DNA of 64,000 nt from Stappia indica (GCF_001696535.1 NZ_MBQE01000003.1:434001-498000); one strand, 5' to 3'. Shown: positions 1 to 9,984, counted from the stretch's first letter. The notes: generated by a model not told the origin, from the letters alone. A program made the numbers and translations.

Positions 1-86
1 GCCATCCTCGCGCCCGAAATGATGCCGGGCGGTTCTGCGGCCTTAGCCGTCTTTCGTCAAGCACCGGCCTGTCAAGGGAGTGAGAC

Positions 87-1856
87 ATGTACCGTGCCCC
101 CGTATCGGAGATCGCCTTCACGCTGAAGCAGGTGGCGGGACTGGGAGAGGTCCTGGCCCATCAGCATCATGGCGAGGTGACCGACGATCTGGTGGATGCG
201 ATCCTGGAAGAGGCGGGCCGCTTCGCCGCCGAGGAGATCGCTCCGTTGAATGTGGTCGGTGACCGGCAGGGCGCCCGGCTCGAGAACGGCACGGTGACGA
301 TGCCCGACGGTTGGCGCGACACCTACAGGTCCTGGATCGACGGCGGCTGGAACGCCTTGACCGGCACGCCCGAGTTCGGCGGTCAGGACCTGCCGACAAT
401 GCTGCATGCCGCGGCGCTGGAGATGTGGAATTCCGCCTCGATGGCCTTTGCCCTCGGGCCGACCCTGACCATGGGCGCGGTCGAGGCGCTGGAAAAGCAC
501 GCAAGCAAGGACCTTCAGGAAACCTATCTCGCCAAGCTGATCTCCGGCGAGTGGATGGGCACCATGAACCTGACGGAGCCTCAGGCGGGCTCCGATCTCA
601 ATGCCCTGCGGGCGCGCGCCGAGCGCGCCGACGACGGCACCTACCGCATCTTCGGTCAGAAGATCTTCATCACCTACGGCGAGCACGACTTCACCGACAA
701 CATCGTCCATCTGGTTCTGGCTCGGTTGCCGGACGCGCCGGCGGGCACGCGCGGCATCTCGCTGTTCCTGGTGCCGAAGTTCCTGGTCAATGCCGACGGA
801 TCTCTGGGCGCGCGCAACGACGTTCGCTGCGCCGGTGTCGAGCACAAGCTGGGCATCCATGCCTCGCCGACCTGCACCATGATCTATGGCGACAATGACG
901 GCGCCATCGGCTGGCTGATCGGCGAGGAGAACCGGGGTCTTGCCTGCATGTTCACGATGATGAACAACGCGCGGCTCGCCGTCGGCATACAGGGGCTCGG
1001 TGTTGCCGAACTTGCCACCCAGCAGGCGCTGGCCTATGCGCTGGATCGGCGGCAGGGACGGGCGGCCGGCCAGACCGGCGAGGGCATGAGCCCGATTGCC
1101 GCCCATCCCGACATTCGCCGCACCTTGCTCGACATGCAGGCCTGGACGCAGGTCGCCCGCGCAATCTGCTATGCCAATGCCCACGCCATCGACATGGCAC
1201 GGCTGGCCGGCGACGAGGCTGCGCGCACTCACTGGAGCGAGCGTGCAGCGACGCTGACCCCGCTCGCGAAATCCTTCGCGACCGATATCGGCGTCGATGT
1301 CGCCTCCCTCGGTGTGCAGGTGCATGGCGGCATGGGGTTCATCGAGGAAACCGGGGCTGCCCAGCACTATCGCGACGCGCGCATCGCCCCGATCTACGAA
1401 GGCACCAACGGCATCCAGGCCATCGACCTGGTGACCCGCAAGTTGCCGCTGTCCGGTGGCGAGCAGTTTCGTGGTCTGATCGGTGAGTTGTCCGCTGTCG
1501 CCGAGGCCGCAAGCGAGGCCGGTGCGGAATTTGCCGATGCCGGCGACCGTCTCGCCAGGGCGCTGGCGAGCCTGTCGGACGCGACAGACTGGATGCTCAC
1601 CGCGCTCGCCGAGGGCCGCCAGCAGGAGGCGCTGGCTGGCGCTACGCCGTTCCTGCGGCTGTTCGGCATCGCCTATGGCGGCGCGATGCTTCTCAAGGGC
1701 GCGCTCGCCGGGCGCGGCGATGCCTCTCCCGATGCCGCGCGCAGGCTGTTGCTGGCCCGCTATTTCGCGACCGCCCGTCTGGCCGAGACCGCGTCGCTCA
1801 AGGAGCAGGTCGTCTCGGCCGCCACCGCCGTTCTCGACTACGATCCCCTGGTCTGA
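87..1856 (+). CDS. Acyl-CoA dehydrogenase, DmdC-like
   Basis: A 589-residue flavoprotein acyl-CoA dehydrogenase of the long subfamily that includes 3-methylmercaptopropionyl-CoA dehydrogenase (DmdC). The N-terminal and middle FAD domains carry the segments MNLTEPQAGSDLNALRA and FGQKIFITYGEHD. The C-terminal helical domain has VQVHGGMGFIEE and IAPIYEGTNGIQAID; the Glu in IYEGTNG is the expected catalytic base. About 150 residues follow, typical of the long form. AAGGGAG lies 7 bases before the ATG. An enoyl-CoA hydratase starts 21 bases downstream, so the two probably act in sequence in fatty-acid or branched acyl-CoA oxidation. The exact acyl substrate cannot be read from sequence. Confidence 0.9.
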   Translation: MYRAPVSEIAFTLKQVAGLGEVLAHQHHGEVTDDLVDAILEEAGRFAAEEIAPLNVVGDRQGARLENGTVTMPDGWRDTYRSWIDGGWNALTGTPEFGGQDLPTMLHAAALEMWNSASMAFALGPTLTMGAVEALEKHASKDLQETYLAKLISGEWMGTMNLTEPQAGSDLNALRARAERADDGTYRIFGQKIFITYGEHDFTDNIVHLVLARLPDAPAGTRGISLFLVPKFLVNADGSLGARNDVRCAGVEHKLGIHASPTCTMIYGDNDGAIGWLIGEENRGLACMFTMMNNARLAVGIQGLGVAELATQQALAYALDRRQGRAAGQTGEGMSPIAAHPDIRRTLLDMQAWTQVARAICYANAHAIDMARLAGDEAARTHWSERAATLTPLAKSFATDIGVDVASLGVQVHGGMGFIEETGAAQHYRDARIAPIYEGTNGIQAIDLVTRKLPLSGGEQFRGLIGELSAVAEAASEAGAEFADAGDRLARALASLSDATDWMLTALAEGRQQEALAGATPFLRLFGIAYGGAMLLKGALAGRGDASPDAARRLLLARYFATARLAETASLKEQVVSAATAVLDYDPLV

Positions 1857-1877
1857 ACGGGGAGCGGAGATCGCGCG

Positions 1878-2621
1878 ATGATCGAGATCGAGACAAGCGG
1901 GGCCGTCCAGCGCATCCGGCTGAACCGGCCGGACAAGAAGAACGCGCTGACCGGCGAGATGTATGCGGCGCTTGCAGAGGCGCTGGAACAGCCCGCGGGC
2001 GGCGTGCGTGCGCATCTCTTGTGCGGCGTGCCGGGGGCCTTCACCGCCGGCAACGACATCGGCGATTTTCTCGCCATGGCAGAAGGAGGGATGCAGGGCA
2101 CGCCAGTGGTGCGCTTCCTGCACGCACTGGCCCGCTGCGAGACGCCCATCGTGGCGGTGGTCGACGGCCTTGCCATCGGCATCGGTACGACGCTGCTGTT
2201 CCACTGCGACATGGTCTTCGCCAGCCCGCGCTCGCTGTTCCGAACACCGTTCCTGGATCTCGGCCTCGTGCCGGAGGCGGGTGCCAGCTTGCTGGCGCCG
2301 CGCACCATGGGGCATGCGCGCGCGTTCGAACTGCTCTGCCTCGGCGAGCCGTTCGATGCGGCACGGGCGCAGGCCGCAGGCTTCGTCAATCACATCGTGC
2401 CGGAAGACGAGTTGGAGACGCGCGCCCTTGCTGCGGCAAGCGCGATTGCGGCAAAGCCGGCGGAAGCCATGCGCATGTCGCGCGGCTTGCTCTGGGGCGA
2501 CCGCACGGAGTTGCGTAGTCGGATGGACGAGGAGATACGCCTCTTTTCGGAACGGCTTGCCTCCGGTGAGGCGAAAGCCGCCTTCACGGCGTTCATGGAC
2601 CGGTCGCGAAAGGGCCGCTGA
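1878..2621 (+). CDS. Enoyl-CoA hydratase/isomerase family protein
   Basis: A crotonase-fold protein of 247 residues, the usual length. The start IRLNRPDKKNALTGEMY, the oxyanion-hole segment FTAGNDIGDF and the region FLDLGLVPEAGASLLAPR identify the family. The usual second catalytic Glu of true hydratases is approximated by LVPEAGAS, so hydratase or isomerase activity are both possible. It lies 21 bases after the acyl-CoA dehydrogenase on the same strand and would hydrate the enoyl-CoA that enzyme makes. The start sits shortly after GGGGAGCGGAG. Confidence 0.87.
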   Translation: MIEIETSGAVQRIRLNRPDKKNALTGEMYAALAEALEQPAGGVRAHLLCGVPGAFTAGNDIGDFLAMAEGGMQGTPVVRFLHALARCETPIVAVVDGLAIGIGTTLLFHCDMVFASPRSLFRTPFLDLGLVPEAGASLLAPRTMGHARAFELLCLGEPFDAARAQAAGFVNHIVPEDELETRALAAASAIAAKPAEAMRMSRGLLWGDRTELRSRMDEEIRLFSERLASGEAKAAFTAFMDRSRKGR

Positions 2622-2639
2622 CCGGAAGGGGAGCCAAGG

Positions 2640-2771
2640 CTACCAGCCCATCACTTTCCAGAGCAGGGCGCCGAGAAAGGCGCCGGCGCAGAGTGTGAAA
2701 GCGAGCCACCGCAGCACCGGGTTCTCGCGCTTGTGCGCGTTGCGCCGTGCGGGCCGTGGCTCGTCGCTCAT
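2640..2771 (-). CDS. Small membrane protein of 43 residues
   Basis: A 43-residue open frame beginning 7 bases after the stop of the DnaJ-like gene. It reads MSDEPRPARRNAHKREN, then a single hydrophobic helix of about 20 residues (VLRWLAFTLCAGAFLGALLW), and ends KVMGW. The N-terminus is rich in Arg and Lys and the helix is flanked by Trp, so an N-in single-pass inner-membrane peptide is expected. The tight spacing suggests cotranscription with the chaperone gene. I do not recognise a named family. Coding status is inferred from the clean topology and position. Confidence 0.6.
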   Translation of the reverse strand: MSDEPRPARRNAHKRENPVLRWLAFTLCAGAFLGALLWKVMGW

Positions 2772-2778
2772 CGTGACG

Positions 2779-3780
2779 TCAGTCGAACTCGGGGCCGCGC
2801 GCGCGATAGGGGCGCAGTTCCTTCCAGGCCCGCATCAGTGTGGCGAGCTCTTCATCACCTTCCTCGGGCAGCACGATCCGCAGCGTCACAAGAAGGTCGC
2901 CGCGCCCGCCGGTACGGTTCGGCAGGCCCTTGCCCTTCAGCCGCATTGTCTTGCCGGCCTGCGCGTTCGGCGCGACGGTCAGGTTGACCGCCCCGTCCAG
3001 CGTCGGCACGCGCACCTTGGCGCCCAGTACCGCCTCGTAAAGCGTGATCGGAAGGTCGAGCCGCAGGTCGTCGCCGGCCGGGGTGAACAACGGATGGCGG
3101 GCAATGCGCACCTCGACGATGGCGTCGCCCGCAGGGCCGCCGTTTTCGCCCGGCTCGCCCTGTCCGCGCAGACGGATCTTCTCGCCGTCGGCTGTGCCGT
3201 CCGGCAGCTTCACATCCAGCGTCTTGCCGGAAGGCAGGGTGACCCGCGCCTTGCGGTCGTGGACGAGCTGCTCGAGCGTCACCTTGGCGGTGACATTGGC
3301 GTCGCCGCCGCGCCGTGTCGGGCGAGCTCGCGGACCTGCGCCGGGTCCAGCGCCGGGCCCCGCACCTGCTCCGCCACCGGCAAAGCCGGCGCCGCCTCTG
3401 GCGCGGCCGCCGAGGCCGCCGAGGATGTCGTTCAGGATATCGTCGAACCCACCGCCTTGGCCGAAACCGCCGAAGCCGGAGGACTGGCCGCGCGACTGGC
3501 GGAAGATGTCGGAGTCGTCAAAGCCGCCGCCGCCGAAGCCGTGCGCCTGGAAGCGCGGCTTGCCTTCGGCGTCGATCTCGCCCCGGTCGAACTGGCCGCG
3601 CTTTTCCTTGTCGCCAAGGATTTCATAGGCCTGGTTGGCCTCGGCAAAGCGCTCCTTCGCCTTCGGATCGTCGGCGTTCTGGTCCGGGTGATACTTTTTC
3701 GCGAGCTTCCGGAAGGCTCGCTTGATGTCGGCCTCGCTCGCCGATTTCGCGACGCCGAGAACGGAATAGGGATCACGCAT
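2779..3780 (-). CDS. DnaJ-like (CbpA-type) J-domain cochaperone
   Basis: A 333-residue Hsp40. Residues 1-70 are a J domain (RDPYSVLGVAKSASE, with the HPD tripeptide in KYHPDQNADD) that stimulates DnaK ATPase. A long Gly/Phe-rich linker follows, with repeated GAGPGAGPGAG. The C-terminal client-binding double beta domain runs from about residue 165 to the end (VTLEQLVHDRKARVTLPSGK and GDLLVTLRIVLPEEGDEE). No CxxCxGxG zinc modules are present, so it is the type II/CbpA class rather than DnaJ itself. A small membrane-peptide gene follows 8 bases downstream. Confidence 0.9.
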   Translation of the reverse strand: MRDPYSVLGVAKSASEADIKRAFRKLAKKYHPDQNADDPKAKERFAEANQAYEILGDKEKRGQFDRGEIDAEGKPRFQAHGFGGGGFDDSDIFRQSRGQSSGFGGFGQGGGFDDILNDILGGLGGRARGGAGFAGGGAGAGPGAGPGAGPRARPTRRGGDANVTAKVTLEQLVHDRKARVTLPSGKTLDVKLPDGTADGEKIRLRGQGEPGENGGPAGDAIVEVRIARHPLFTPAGDDLRLDLPITLYEAVLGAKVRVPTLDGAVNLTVAPNAQAGKTMRLKGKGLPNRTGGRGDLLVTLRIVLPEEGDEELATLMRAWKELRPYRARGPEFD

Positions 3781-3942
3781 GGTTCAGACCGCAATGGTGT
3801 GTGTTGCAACGGGTATACACCCGCGCTGTGCTCGGGAACCATATGGTTGTTGATAGGAATAAAATCCAGAGGCGGAGCGCTTCGCGCCCTGTCGGAATTT
3901 GCAAGGTTCGCGGCGGTCCGTCCGGTGGCCGCCCGGCGAGGG

Positions 3943-4449
3943 TCAGCTCGCGGTTCCGGTCTCGGCGGCTTTCACCGACAGGTCGATGATCGCCCATTCC
4001 TGCATGAGATCGCGGCACGCGGTGCCGAGATAGGCGCGTACGCCGCCGATGGTGTTGGCCGTCGTTTCGAAGCGGGTGCAGCCGGTGCCGCCCGGCTGGG
4101 TGTCGTCTTTCACCGCGACGATGGTGCCGGAATTCCCGGTGATCGGGTTGTTCCACGAGAAGGGCGGTTCGGCCTGGCCGGCTTCGTGCGCCGTGGCGAT
4201 GGCGCGGGCAATGATCGCCCGGTCCTGCGCGCTGATGTCGACATCGGCCGCATTCTGCTGGGAATCGATGGAGCCGGTCAGGTCCAGCGGCGATTCCAGA
4301 TCGTTGCTGCCGATCGGCATGGACACGCCGCTGCAACCGGCAGCCGTCAAAGGCAGAAGAAGCAGCAATGCAAAGGCAGTCGCGCGGCGGCAGCCGCGGA
4401 CCGTGCTGTCGAGGCTGCTCAGGACTGTCGTGATCCGGTTGTTTGTCAT
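3943..4449 (-). CDS. RT0821/Lpp0805-like surface lipoprotein
   Basis: A 168-residue predicted lipoprotein. Residues 24-40 form a hydrophobic signal ending in a lipobox (LPLTAAGC), with Cys at about residue 39. The mature part contains DRAIIARAIATAHEAG and a C-terminal domain with NPITGNSGTIVAVKD and GGVRAYLGTACRDLMQEWA, recalling the 17-kDa surface-antigen-like RT0821/Lpp0805 family found next to dnaJ-like genes in Rhizobiales. The ATG at 4449 was chosen because it places the basic stretch and hydrophobic core as a proper signal peptide; the frame stays open further upstream. Its function is unknown. Confidence 0.75.
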   Translation of the reverse strand: MTNNRITTVLSSLDSTVRGCRRATAFALLLLLPLTAAGCSGVSMPIGSNDLESPLDLTGSIDSQQNAADVDISAQDRAIIARAIATAHEAGQAEPPFSWNNPITGNSGTIVAVKDDTQPGGTGCTRFETTANTIGGVRAYLGTACRDLMQEWAIIDLSVKAAETGTAS

Positions 4450-4622
4450 GGCGATACCGTTCCGACGCTGGTTGCTCGGCCTCGCAGGGCGAGGCTGTTG
4501 CCCCTTTGCAACAGGATCGGAGAAAGCAATTAACAAAGAGTAACCCGGCTCATATAGCGATCCGGTTTCCGCTGTCGCGGCAGCGGCTTGTGGATCGCCT
4601 GTGGGACGCGGCACGGAGAGGA

Positions 4623-5624
4623 TCAGCCGTCCTTGCCGAGCACCGCGCAGAATTCGCTGACCAGATAAGGGGTTGGATACACCCGGTAGGGCGTGAGGCC
4701 GGTCATGCCGAGCCCGTTCAGTGTGGCGATGATCTGGGTGAAACTTTCGGGCGTGAAGCGCCAGGCGTGCACGTCGATATAGCTGCCCTTGCTTTGGTCC
4801 CACTCCCGGATCGCATTGCGGGTCCGCGCGACCGTGTTGTCCAGCGTGCCGTGATCGCCCTTCCAGTGGCGGGCTGCATCGTTGTGCGTGGTGAGCGCCC
4901 GCATCTCGATGACGCTGCGCAGCGTGTGAACTTTCGGGTTCTGGCGGTGCGCCTCGATCACTTGCCCAAGGGTGGAGGGGGGGATGAAGTGGTCGAAGCA
5001 GAAGCGGCAGTCCGGCACGATCATCGCGTAGACGCCGCCCTTGTCGAGAATACGCTCCACATGGGCCAGATGCGCAACGAGGTTCGGCTGATGCTCGATG
5101 ACATGCGAGGAGACGATCATGTCGAACTGCTCGTCGACGACGGCGAGATCGCCCGACGGCGACACGAAATCTATCTCGGGAATGCCGTCCGGCTTCTCGC
5201 CGATGGCTTTTGCCCGCTCCACCAGCTGTGCCCGCGGCAGCACATCGAAATGCTTGGTGTGGGCGCCCTGCATCAGCGGGCGGTGAAAGGCGCCGAGCTC
5301 GAGCGAGCGCTCCCGGCCTTGCAGCGCATCGACGAAATAACCGCGCGAGGCGAGCGGCGAGGCGACCCGCCCTTCGGCCCGTCCGGCATTGCGATAGTGG
5401 TCCTGCAGCGCCTCGTCGTCGAGCTCGGCAAGATCGGGATAGAGCGCGCGGTAGTAGTCGGGATCGAATTCGGGAAGGAACCGGTCGCGCAGCGAAAGGG
5501 GCGCCACGCGCTGCAAGACGGCCTCGCGCGACCATGAGCCGGTCGTCTGCGGACGACGGGACGCAGGGGCCCGGCGTCTGCCGAGGCGCAGGGCGCCGGC
5601 GATCTTTTCGGCAAGGCTCGTCAT
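4623..5624 (-). CDS. SAM-dependent methyltransferase domain protein
   Basis: About 333 residues. The first third has DPDYYRALYPDLAELDDEALQ and HYRNAGRAEGR, a short module often seen before glycosyltransferase or methyltransferase domains. The remainder is a class I methyltransferase: SLELGAFHRPLM is an unusual motif I, FDMIVSSHVIEHQPNL and LAHVERILDKGGVYAMIVPD are motifs II-IV. The target is probably a glycan or sugar, by analogy with similarly built proteins. The start is uncertain: ATG at 5624 is used, while an in-frame TTG at 5663 would add 13 residues. CorA ends 22 bases upstream of the longer start. Confidence 0.72.
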   Translation of the reverse strand: MTSLAEKIAGALRLGRRRAPASRRPQTTGSWSREAVLQRVAPLSLRDRFLPEFDPDYYRALYPDLAELDDEALQDHYRNAGRAEGRVASPLASRGYFVDALQGRERSLELGAFHRPLMQGAHTKHFDVLPRAQLVERAKAIGEKPDGIPEIDFVSPSGDLAVVDEQFDMIVSSHVIEHQPNLVAHLAHVERILDKGGVYAMIVPDCRFCFDHFIPPSTLGQVIEAHRQNPKVHTLRSVIEMRALTTHNDAARHWKGDHGTLDNTVARTRNAIREWDQSKGSYIDVHAWRFTPESFTQIIATLNGLGMTGLTPYRVYPTPYLVSEFCAVLGKDG

Positions 5625-5685
5625 CGAATCGTCTGGGCTTTCAGCTTGGTCATCGGCAGGCAAACTAGGGCAGGGATAGCGGCGC

Positions 5686-6660
5686 TCAAAGCAGCTTCTT
5701 CCAGCGGAAGTAGAGGAAGGTGACGGCGACGGACGCGATCATGATGCCGATCGAGAAGGGATATCCGTAGGTCCACGCCAATTCCGGCATGATCTCGAAA
5801 TTCATGCCGTAGATCGAGGCGATCAGCGTCGGCGGCAGGAAGATCACGGCCAGAACCGAGAAGATCTTGATGATCTGGTTCTGCTCCAGATTGACCAGGC
5901 CGACTGTCGCATCGAGCAAGAAATTCAGCCGCGCGTCGAGACCGCCGGCATGTTCGCGGATCGAGCGGATGTCCCGGCCAAGTGCCTTGGCAGCGCTTTT
6001 CTGCTGGCTGTTGAGGCTCAGCGTCTTGGCGTGCAGCGACAGGAACAGGAACAGCCGTTCCAGACTGGCGCAGGCGTCGTGCATGCGCGCGACCTTGAGG
6101 CCGATATGGCCGATCTTCTGGATCGTCGCCTTGTATTGCGTGCTCTTGCGGGTATCGAGGCCGGCGCCGAAAACCTGGCTGGAGACCGCATCGAACTCCG
6201 CCGAGCATTCCTCGACGACATCGGCGGCCCGGTCGGCGATCGCATCAAGCAAGGTGAAGAGGATGTCGCAGGCGGACCGGATCGGGATCCCTTCATGCTG
6301 GATGCGGCGCACCGCGATTGCCAGCGAGGCCGGTTCGCCGTGACGCAGGGACACGAGGCGATCCTTCGTCGCCACCAGGGTCATGGCGGCGGACTTCGGA
6401 TCGGGATTGCGGGCGATGAGCGGCATGACCGCCGTCATGATCAGCGCGGACTGGAGTTCGTAGAGGCGTTCGGAGGTCTCGATCGCGGCCATTTCCTCGC
6501 GCGTCGGGATCTCCGTGCCGATCCATGCCTCCGCCAGCGTCCGTTCCTCGGCAGTGGGGGAGAAAAGGTCGACCCAAAGCGCCAGATCGGGGATCCGCAT
6601 TTCGCTGGAGCAGCGGATCTCCACGATGGTGCCGGCGTCGAGCGTATAGGCGGTGATCAT
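5686..6660 (-). CDS. corA: CorA-family magnesium/divalent cation transporter
   Basis: A 324-residue CorA-type channel. The cytoplasmic N-terminal funnel and long stalk helix occupy residues 1-260. Two transmembrane helices end the protein, with the signature IYGMNFE (the GMN selectivity loop) between them at about residues 283-289 and a basic tail, FRWKKLL. This architecture forms a homopentameric inner-membrane Mg2+/Co2+ channel. Gating follows cytoplasmic Mg2+, so no transcriptional control need be assumed. It lies upstream of the methyltransferase gene on the same strand with a 22-base or longer gap. Confidence 0.93.
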   Translation of the reverse strand: MITAYTLDAGTIVEIRCSSEMRIPDLALWVDLFSPTAEERTLAEAWIGTEIPTREEMAAIETSERLYELQSALIMTAVMPLIARNPDPKSAAMTLVATKDRLVSLRHGEPASLAIAVRRIQHEGIPIRSACDILFTLLDAIADRAADVVEECSAEFDAVSSQVFGAGLDTRKSTQYKATIQKIGHIGLKVARMHDACASLERLFLFLSLHAKTLSLNSQQKSAAKALGRDIRSIREHAGGLDARLNFLLDATVGLVNLEQNQIIKIFSVLAVIFLPPTLIASIYGMNFEIMPELAWTYGYPFSIGIMIASVAVTFLYFRWKKLL

Positions 6661-6793
6661 GCGACAAGGCTCCCGGAGAGTTTCGTTTCCGATCCCGGCA
6701 ACCTATAGCGCGTTCGTGTCGGATTTGCCGCACTTCGGGTCAGGGGGCGCCCAATGGGCGCCTCTGCCTGGTCCCACCCGGCGGCTGCCGGGA

Positions 6794-6940
6794 TCACTTG
6801 GCCTTGGGGGCCGTCGCCTTGACCATGCCGGTCTTGCAGATGTTGGCGGCCGTTACGGCACCGATGCCGACCGGCTTGTAGAGCGAAGCGAGGCTCGGTC
6901 GCGGAGCGGGAGCGGCGGCTTGGGGGGACTTGGTAGTCAT
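6794..6940 (-). CDS. Conserved small protein of 48 residues
   Basis: A short frame starting at ATG 6940 and reading MTTKSPQAAAPAPRPSLAS, then LYKPVGIGAVTAANI and a basic end, KATAPKAK. The segment YKPVGIGAVTAA resembles a small alphaproteobacterial hypothetical family I have seen annotated only as hypothetical. The frame extends upstream to 7186, but that part runs through promoter-like non-coding sequence and is not convincing. There is no membrane helix or signal peptide. Function unknown. Confidence 0.5.
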   Translation of the reverse strand: MTTKSPQAAAPAPRPSLASLYKPVGIGAVTAANICKTGMVKATAPKAK

Positions 6941-7182
6941 GGCGTGGTCCGGTTTTGGTTGCGCCGGGGAACATCCCCTCGGCGATGCGCACAAATCCTC
7001 TGTGATTTGGACAAAACTAAGGATGCGGCAAGAAAAGGCTGTGATGCCAGTCACACTTCCTAACGCCCTGTAACCTTTCGCGATTTTTCGCTGCCGCGAA
7101 ACCGGGCCCAAGATGAGCGAAAGGCTTTTTCTTTTCCTCAAAGAAGAAGCGAAATCAAGAGGCTGACGATATCGAAAAGCCG

Positions 7183-8154
7183 TCACCGGGCGGGCGGGGC
7201 ATCCCGCCGGTCTTCCTCATAAATTTCCGACAGGTCGTCGGGCAATTGCTCCAGCGGCGCGGTTTCTTCGCTGGTGACAGTGTCGGCGCCGCCCGGTTCC
7301 TGCGATTCCGGCTTGGCACCGGGCAGGGGCGGGGGACTGTTTTCGCGCTGCGGGGCGTTCGGATCGAGCAGCGGAAGGTCGCCGGGGAGCTCCTCGTCCT
7401 CCTCCACCGGCTCGAGCGTGCCATAGGCGGCGACCAGGACCGCGTCGAGATCCTCGAAGAAGCTGCGGATGCGGTTGGCATTGGCGCCAAGGTCATGCGC
7501 GCCGAAGCGCGAGGCGGAGCGGATATCGAGCTTGGCGCCGACGGGATCGGGCAGGATGCGCAGGGCGATGTCGTCGCGAAAGGCGAAGACCAGCGAGGTT
7601 GCGACCGCCTGGAAACGGGTCGGCTCGTCCGGCATGCCGGGAGGAAGTTCCGCCGTCACGGTCCAGCGGCTGCGCATGGCGACCTGAAGCGCGGCCTGAT
7701 GCAGGTCGGCCGGCGGTATGCGGAAGCGGCGCGACACCAGATCGGGATAGGCCTCGGCCTGCGATTCGCCATTGGTGAACGGACGCCCGCTGGCCAGTTG
7801 CGGCGGGTTTGCCGTGTCCGTGCTGATATCGGCAAGCCGGGGATAGATCGCGAAAGCATAGAGCGCGACGAAGGCCGGGGAGAGCGCGATCAGCCCGTAG
7901 ACGAAGCCGCGCACTGCCTTGGCCCAGCCGTGGCCGCCGCGCTGCCACAGCACCAGGCCGGCGGCCAGCGCCGAGCCGCAGGCCAGTGCCCCCAGCAACA
8001 GGCCGAGCGTCAGCAGGACCAGGAACTGCGGCGTCGTGACGATATCGGCCCGGTGCACAAGCGCCGATATCACCAGGACGGGCAGGGCGAGCCGCCCGAA
8101 CTGGAGACTTGCTGCCGCGAGCCGCGACCGGAAAGGGGGCAGGATCTTGCGCAT
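7183..8154 (-). CDS. DUF1499 family membrane protein
   Basis: A 323-residue protein with three predicted N-terminal membrane helices (about residues 15-36, 44-70 and 84-108) followed by a soluble domain. The soluble part begins [13 protein letters not shown] and includes [26 protein letters not shown] and [19 protein letters not shown], which match the DUF1499 pattern (the RSASRxGxxDxGxNxxRI block is characteristic). The C-terminal 70 residues are acidic and proline rich ([14 protein letters not shown]). The biochemical role is unknown. Confidence 0.82.
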   Translation of the reverse strand: MRKILPPFRSRLAAASLQFGRLALPVLVISALVHRADIVTTPQFLVLLTLGLLLGALACGSALAAGLVLWQRGGHGWAKAVRGFVYGLIALSPAFVALYAFAIYPRLADISTDTANPPQLASGRPFTNGESQAEAYPDLVSRRFRIPPADLHQAALQVAMRSRWTVTAELPPGMPDEPTRFQAVATSLVFAFRDDIALRILPDPVGAKLDIRSASRFGAHDLGANANRIRSFFEDLDAVLVAAYGTLEPVEEDEELPGDLPLLDPNAPQRENSPPPLPGAKPESQEPGGADTVTSEETAPLEQLPDDLSEIYEEDRRDAPPAR

Positions 8155-8245
8155 GCGGCGGGCGGAAACTTTCCTGTGACGTCGACCGCGTTTCGTTCCA
8201 ACCGCTTACCACGGCCGGAGCCGAATGCGAACCGCCTTGCGTCGA

Positions 8246-9889
8246 TCAGCCCGTGTTGGAGAAGCGGAAGTCGGCAAACTGTTCGCGCAAGGCCGTCTTC
8301 TTGATCTTGCCCGTTGCGGTGTGCGGGATCTCGTCGACGAAAACCACGGCATTGGGCATCCACCAACTGGCGATCCGGCCTTCCAGCACCTGCAGGATCG
8401 CCTCCTCGGTGGGCGTGCGCCCCTCCTTGGCAACGACCACCAGCAGCGGCCGTTCGTCCCATTTCGGGTGCGGCACGCCGATGACGGCGGCTTCGGCCAC
8501 GTCCGGATGCAGCAGGGCGAGGTTTTCCAGGTCGATGGTCGAGATCCACTCGCCGCCGGACTTGATCACGTCCTTCGCGCGGTCGGTGATCTGCATGTAG
8601 CCATAGGGGTCGATATGGGCGACATCGCCGGTGTCGAAGAAGCCGTCCTCATCAAGGATCGGCGTGTCCTCTTCCTTGAAATAGGTCCGTGCAACCGCAG
8701 GGCCGCGCACTTTCAGGCGGCCGAAGGTCTTGCCGTCCCAGGGCCGCTCCTTGCCCTCGTCGTCGGTGATCTTCATCTCCACGCCGAAGGGCGCAAATCC
8801 CTGCTTCTCCTGCAGGTCGAGCAGGGCTTCGCCCTGAAGGTCGGCGACTTCCGGCCGGGTGGCGCAGACGGAGCCGAGCGGGCTCATCTCGGTCATGCCC
8901 CAGGCGTGGCGCACGCGGACGTCGTAGATCTCTTCGAAGGCCTTGGTGATGGCTCGCGGGCAGGCGGATCCGCCGATCACGACCCGCTCCAGATAGGGCA
9001 GCTTGCGTCCGCTCGCCTCCAGGTGCTGGAGCAGCATCAGCCAGATCGTCGGCACGGCCGCGGTCAGCGACACCTTTTCCGCATCGAGCAGTTCCCACAG
9101 AGCTTCGCCGTCCATGCGAGGCCCAGGCATGACCAGCGCGGCCCCGGCCATCGGCGCGGAGAAGGCGAGGGACCAGCCGTTCGCATGGAACAGCGGCACC
9201 ACCGGCATGACGCGGTCGCGGGAGGACAGGCCCAGCATGTCGGGCGTCGCCGCGGTCAGGGCATGCAGCACGTTGGAGCGGTGCGAGTAGACGACGCCTT
9301 TCGGGTTGCCGGTCGTGCCGGACGTGTAGCACATCCCGGCCGCTGCATTCTCGTCGAGCTCGGCCCAGGCAAAGTCCGCGTCCGTTTCGGCCAGCCACTC
9401 CTCGTAGGGAACGGCATCGAAGCCGGTTGCGGGCAGATGCTCCTCGTCGGTGAGCACGATCACCTGTTCGATGGTGGTCAGATGCGGCAGCACCTTCTCC
9501 ACCAGCGGCAGGAAGGTGAGGTCGACCAGCAGGAAGCGATCCTCGGCGTGATTGATGATCCAGATGATCTGGTCGGGAAACAGCCGCGGATTGACCGTGT
9601 GATAGACGGCGCCGATGCCCATCAGCCCGTACCAGGCTTCCATGTGGCGCCAGGTGTTCCAGGCGAGCGTCGCCACGCGGTCGCCCTCTCGGATGCCGGC
9701 CCTCTGCAGCCGCTTGGCAAGTTGCAGCGAGCGGGTGCGCAGCGTCTTGTAGGTGGTGCGGTGGATCGGTCCTTCGACCGATCGCGAGACGATTTCGCGA
9801 TCCGGGTGGTTGCGCGCAGCATGGTCGAGAATGCGGGTACAGGTCAGCGACCAGTCCTGCATCAGACCGCTCATCCTCGGCTCTGACAT
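8246..9889 (-). CDS. Long/medium-chain fatty acid-CoA ligase
   Basis: A 547-residue AMP-forming acyl-CoA synthetase. The P-loop-like motif [17 protein letters not shown], the middle motif [12 protein letters not shown] and the C-terminal hinge [26 protein letters not shown] are intact; the catalytic Lys is in [11 protein letters not shown] near the end. It activates free fatty acids with ATP and CoA. The ATG at 9889 is preceded by AGAGGAAA; the frame remains open well upstream into non-coding sequence. It is followed by the DUF1499 gene on the same strand with a 91-base gap, so cotranscription is uncertain. Confidence 0.92.
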   Translation of the reverse strand: MSEPRMSGLMQDWSLTCTRILDHAARNHPDREIVSRSVEGPIHRTTYKTLRTRSLQLAKRLQRAGIREGDRVATLAWNTWRHMEAWYGLMGIGAVYHTVNPRLFPDQIIWIINHAEDRFLLVDLTFLPLVEKVLPHLTTIEQVIVLTDEEHLPATGFDAVPYEEWLAETDADFAWAELDENAAAGMCYTSGTTGNPKGVVYSHRSNVLHALTAATPDMLGLSSRDRVMPVVPLFHANGWSLAFSAPMAGAALVMPGPRMDGEALWELLDAEKVSLTAAVPTIWLMLLQHLEASGRKLPYLERVVIGGSACPRAITKAFEEIYDVRVRHAWGMTEMSPLGSVCATRPEVADLQGEALLDLQEKQGFAPFGVEMKITDDEGKERPWDGKTFGRLKVRGPAVARTYFKEEDTPILDEDGFFDTGDVAHIDPYGYMQITDRAKDVIKSGGEWISTIDLENLALLHPDVAEAAVIGVPHPKWDERPLLVVVAKEGRTPTEEAILQVLEGRIASWWMPNAVVFVDEIPHTATGKIKKTALREQFADFRFSNTG

Positions 9890-9984
9890 CTGTTTCCTCT
9901 CCGGCAAGTGCCTCTTGTGACGAGGCTTTTCTTGCGGAGAAGCATAGCACCGGCGACCGGGTGCCTGTCCAGCGGCTGCAGCCG

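Noticed and set aside
72-2393. A 773-residue minus-strand open frame across the acyl-CoA dehydrogenase and hydratase genes
   Set aside because: It is an antisense shadow of two genes with clear domains; its composition (Arg, His, Gly) is typical of reverse frames in high-GC DNA.
6941-7186. N-terminal extension of the 48-residue protein to 130 residues
   Set aside because: The extension lacks a plausible start and protein-like sequence; the MTTKS start is better.
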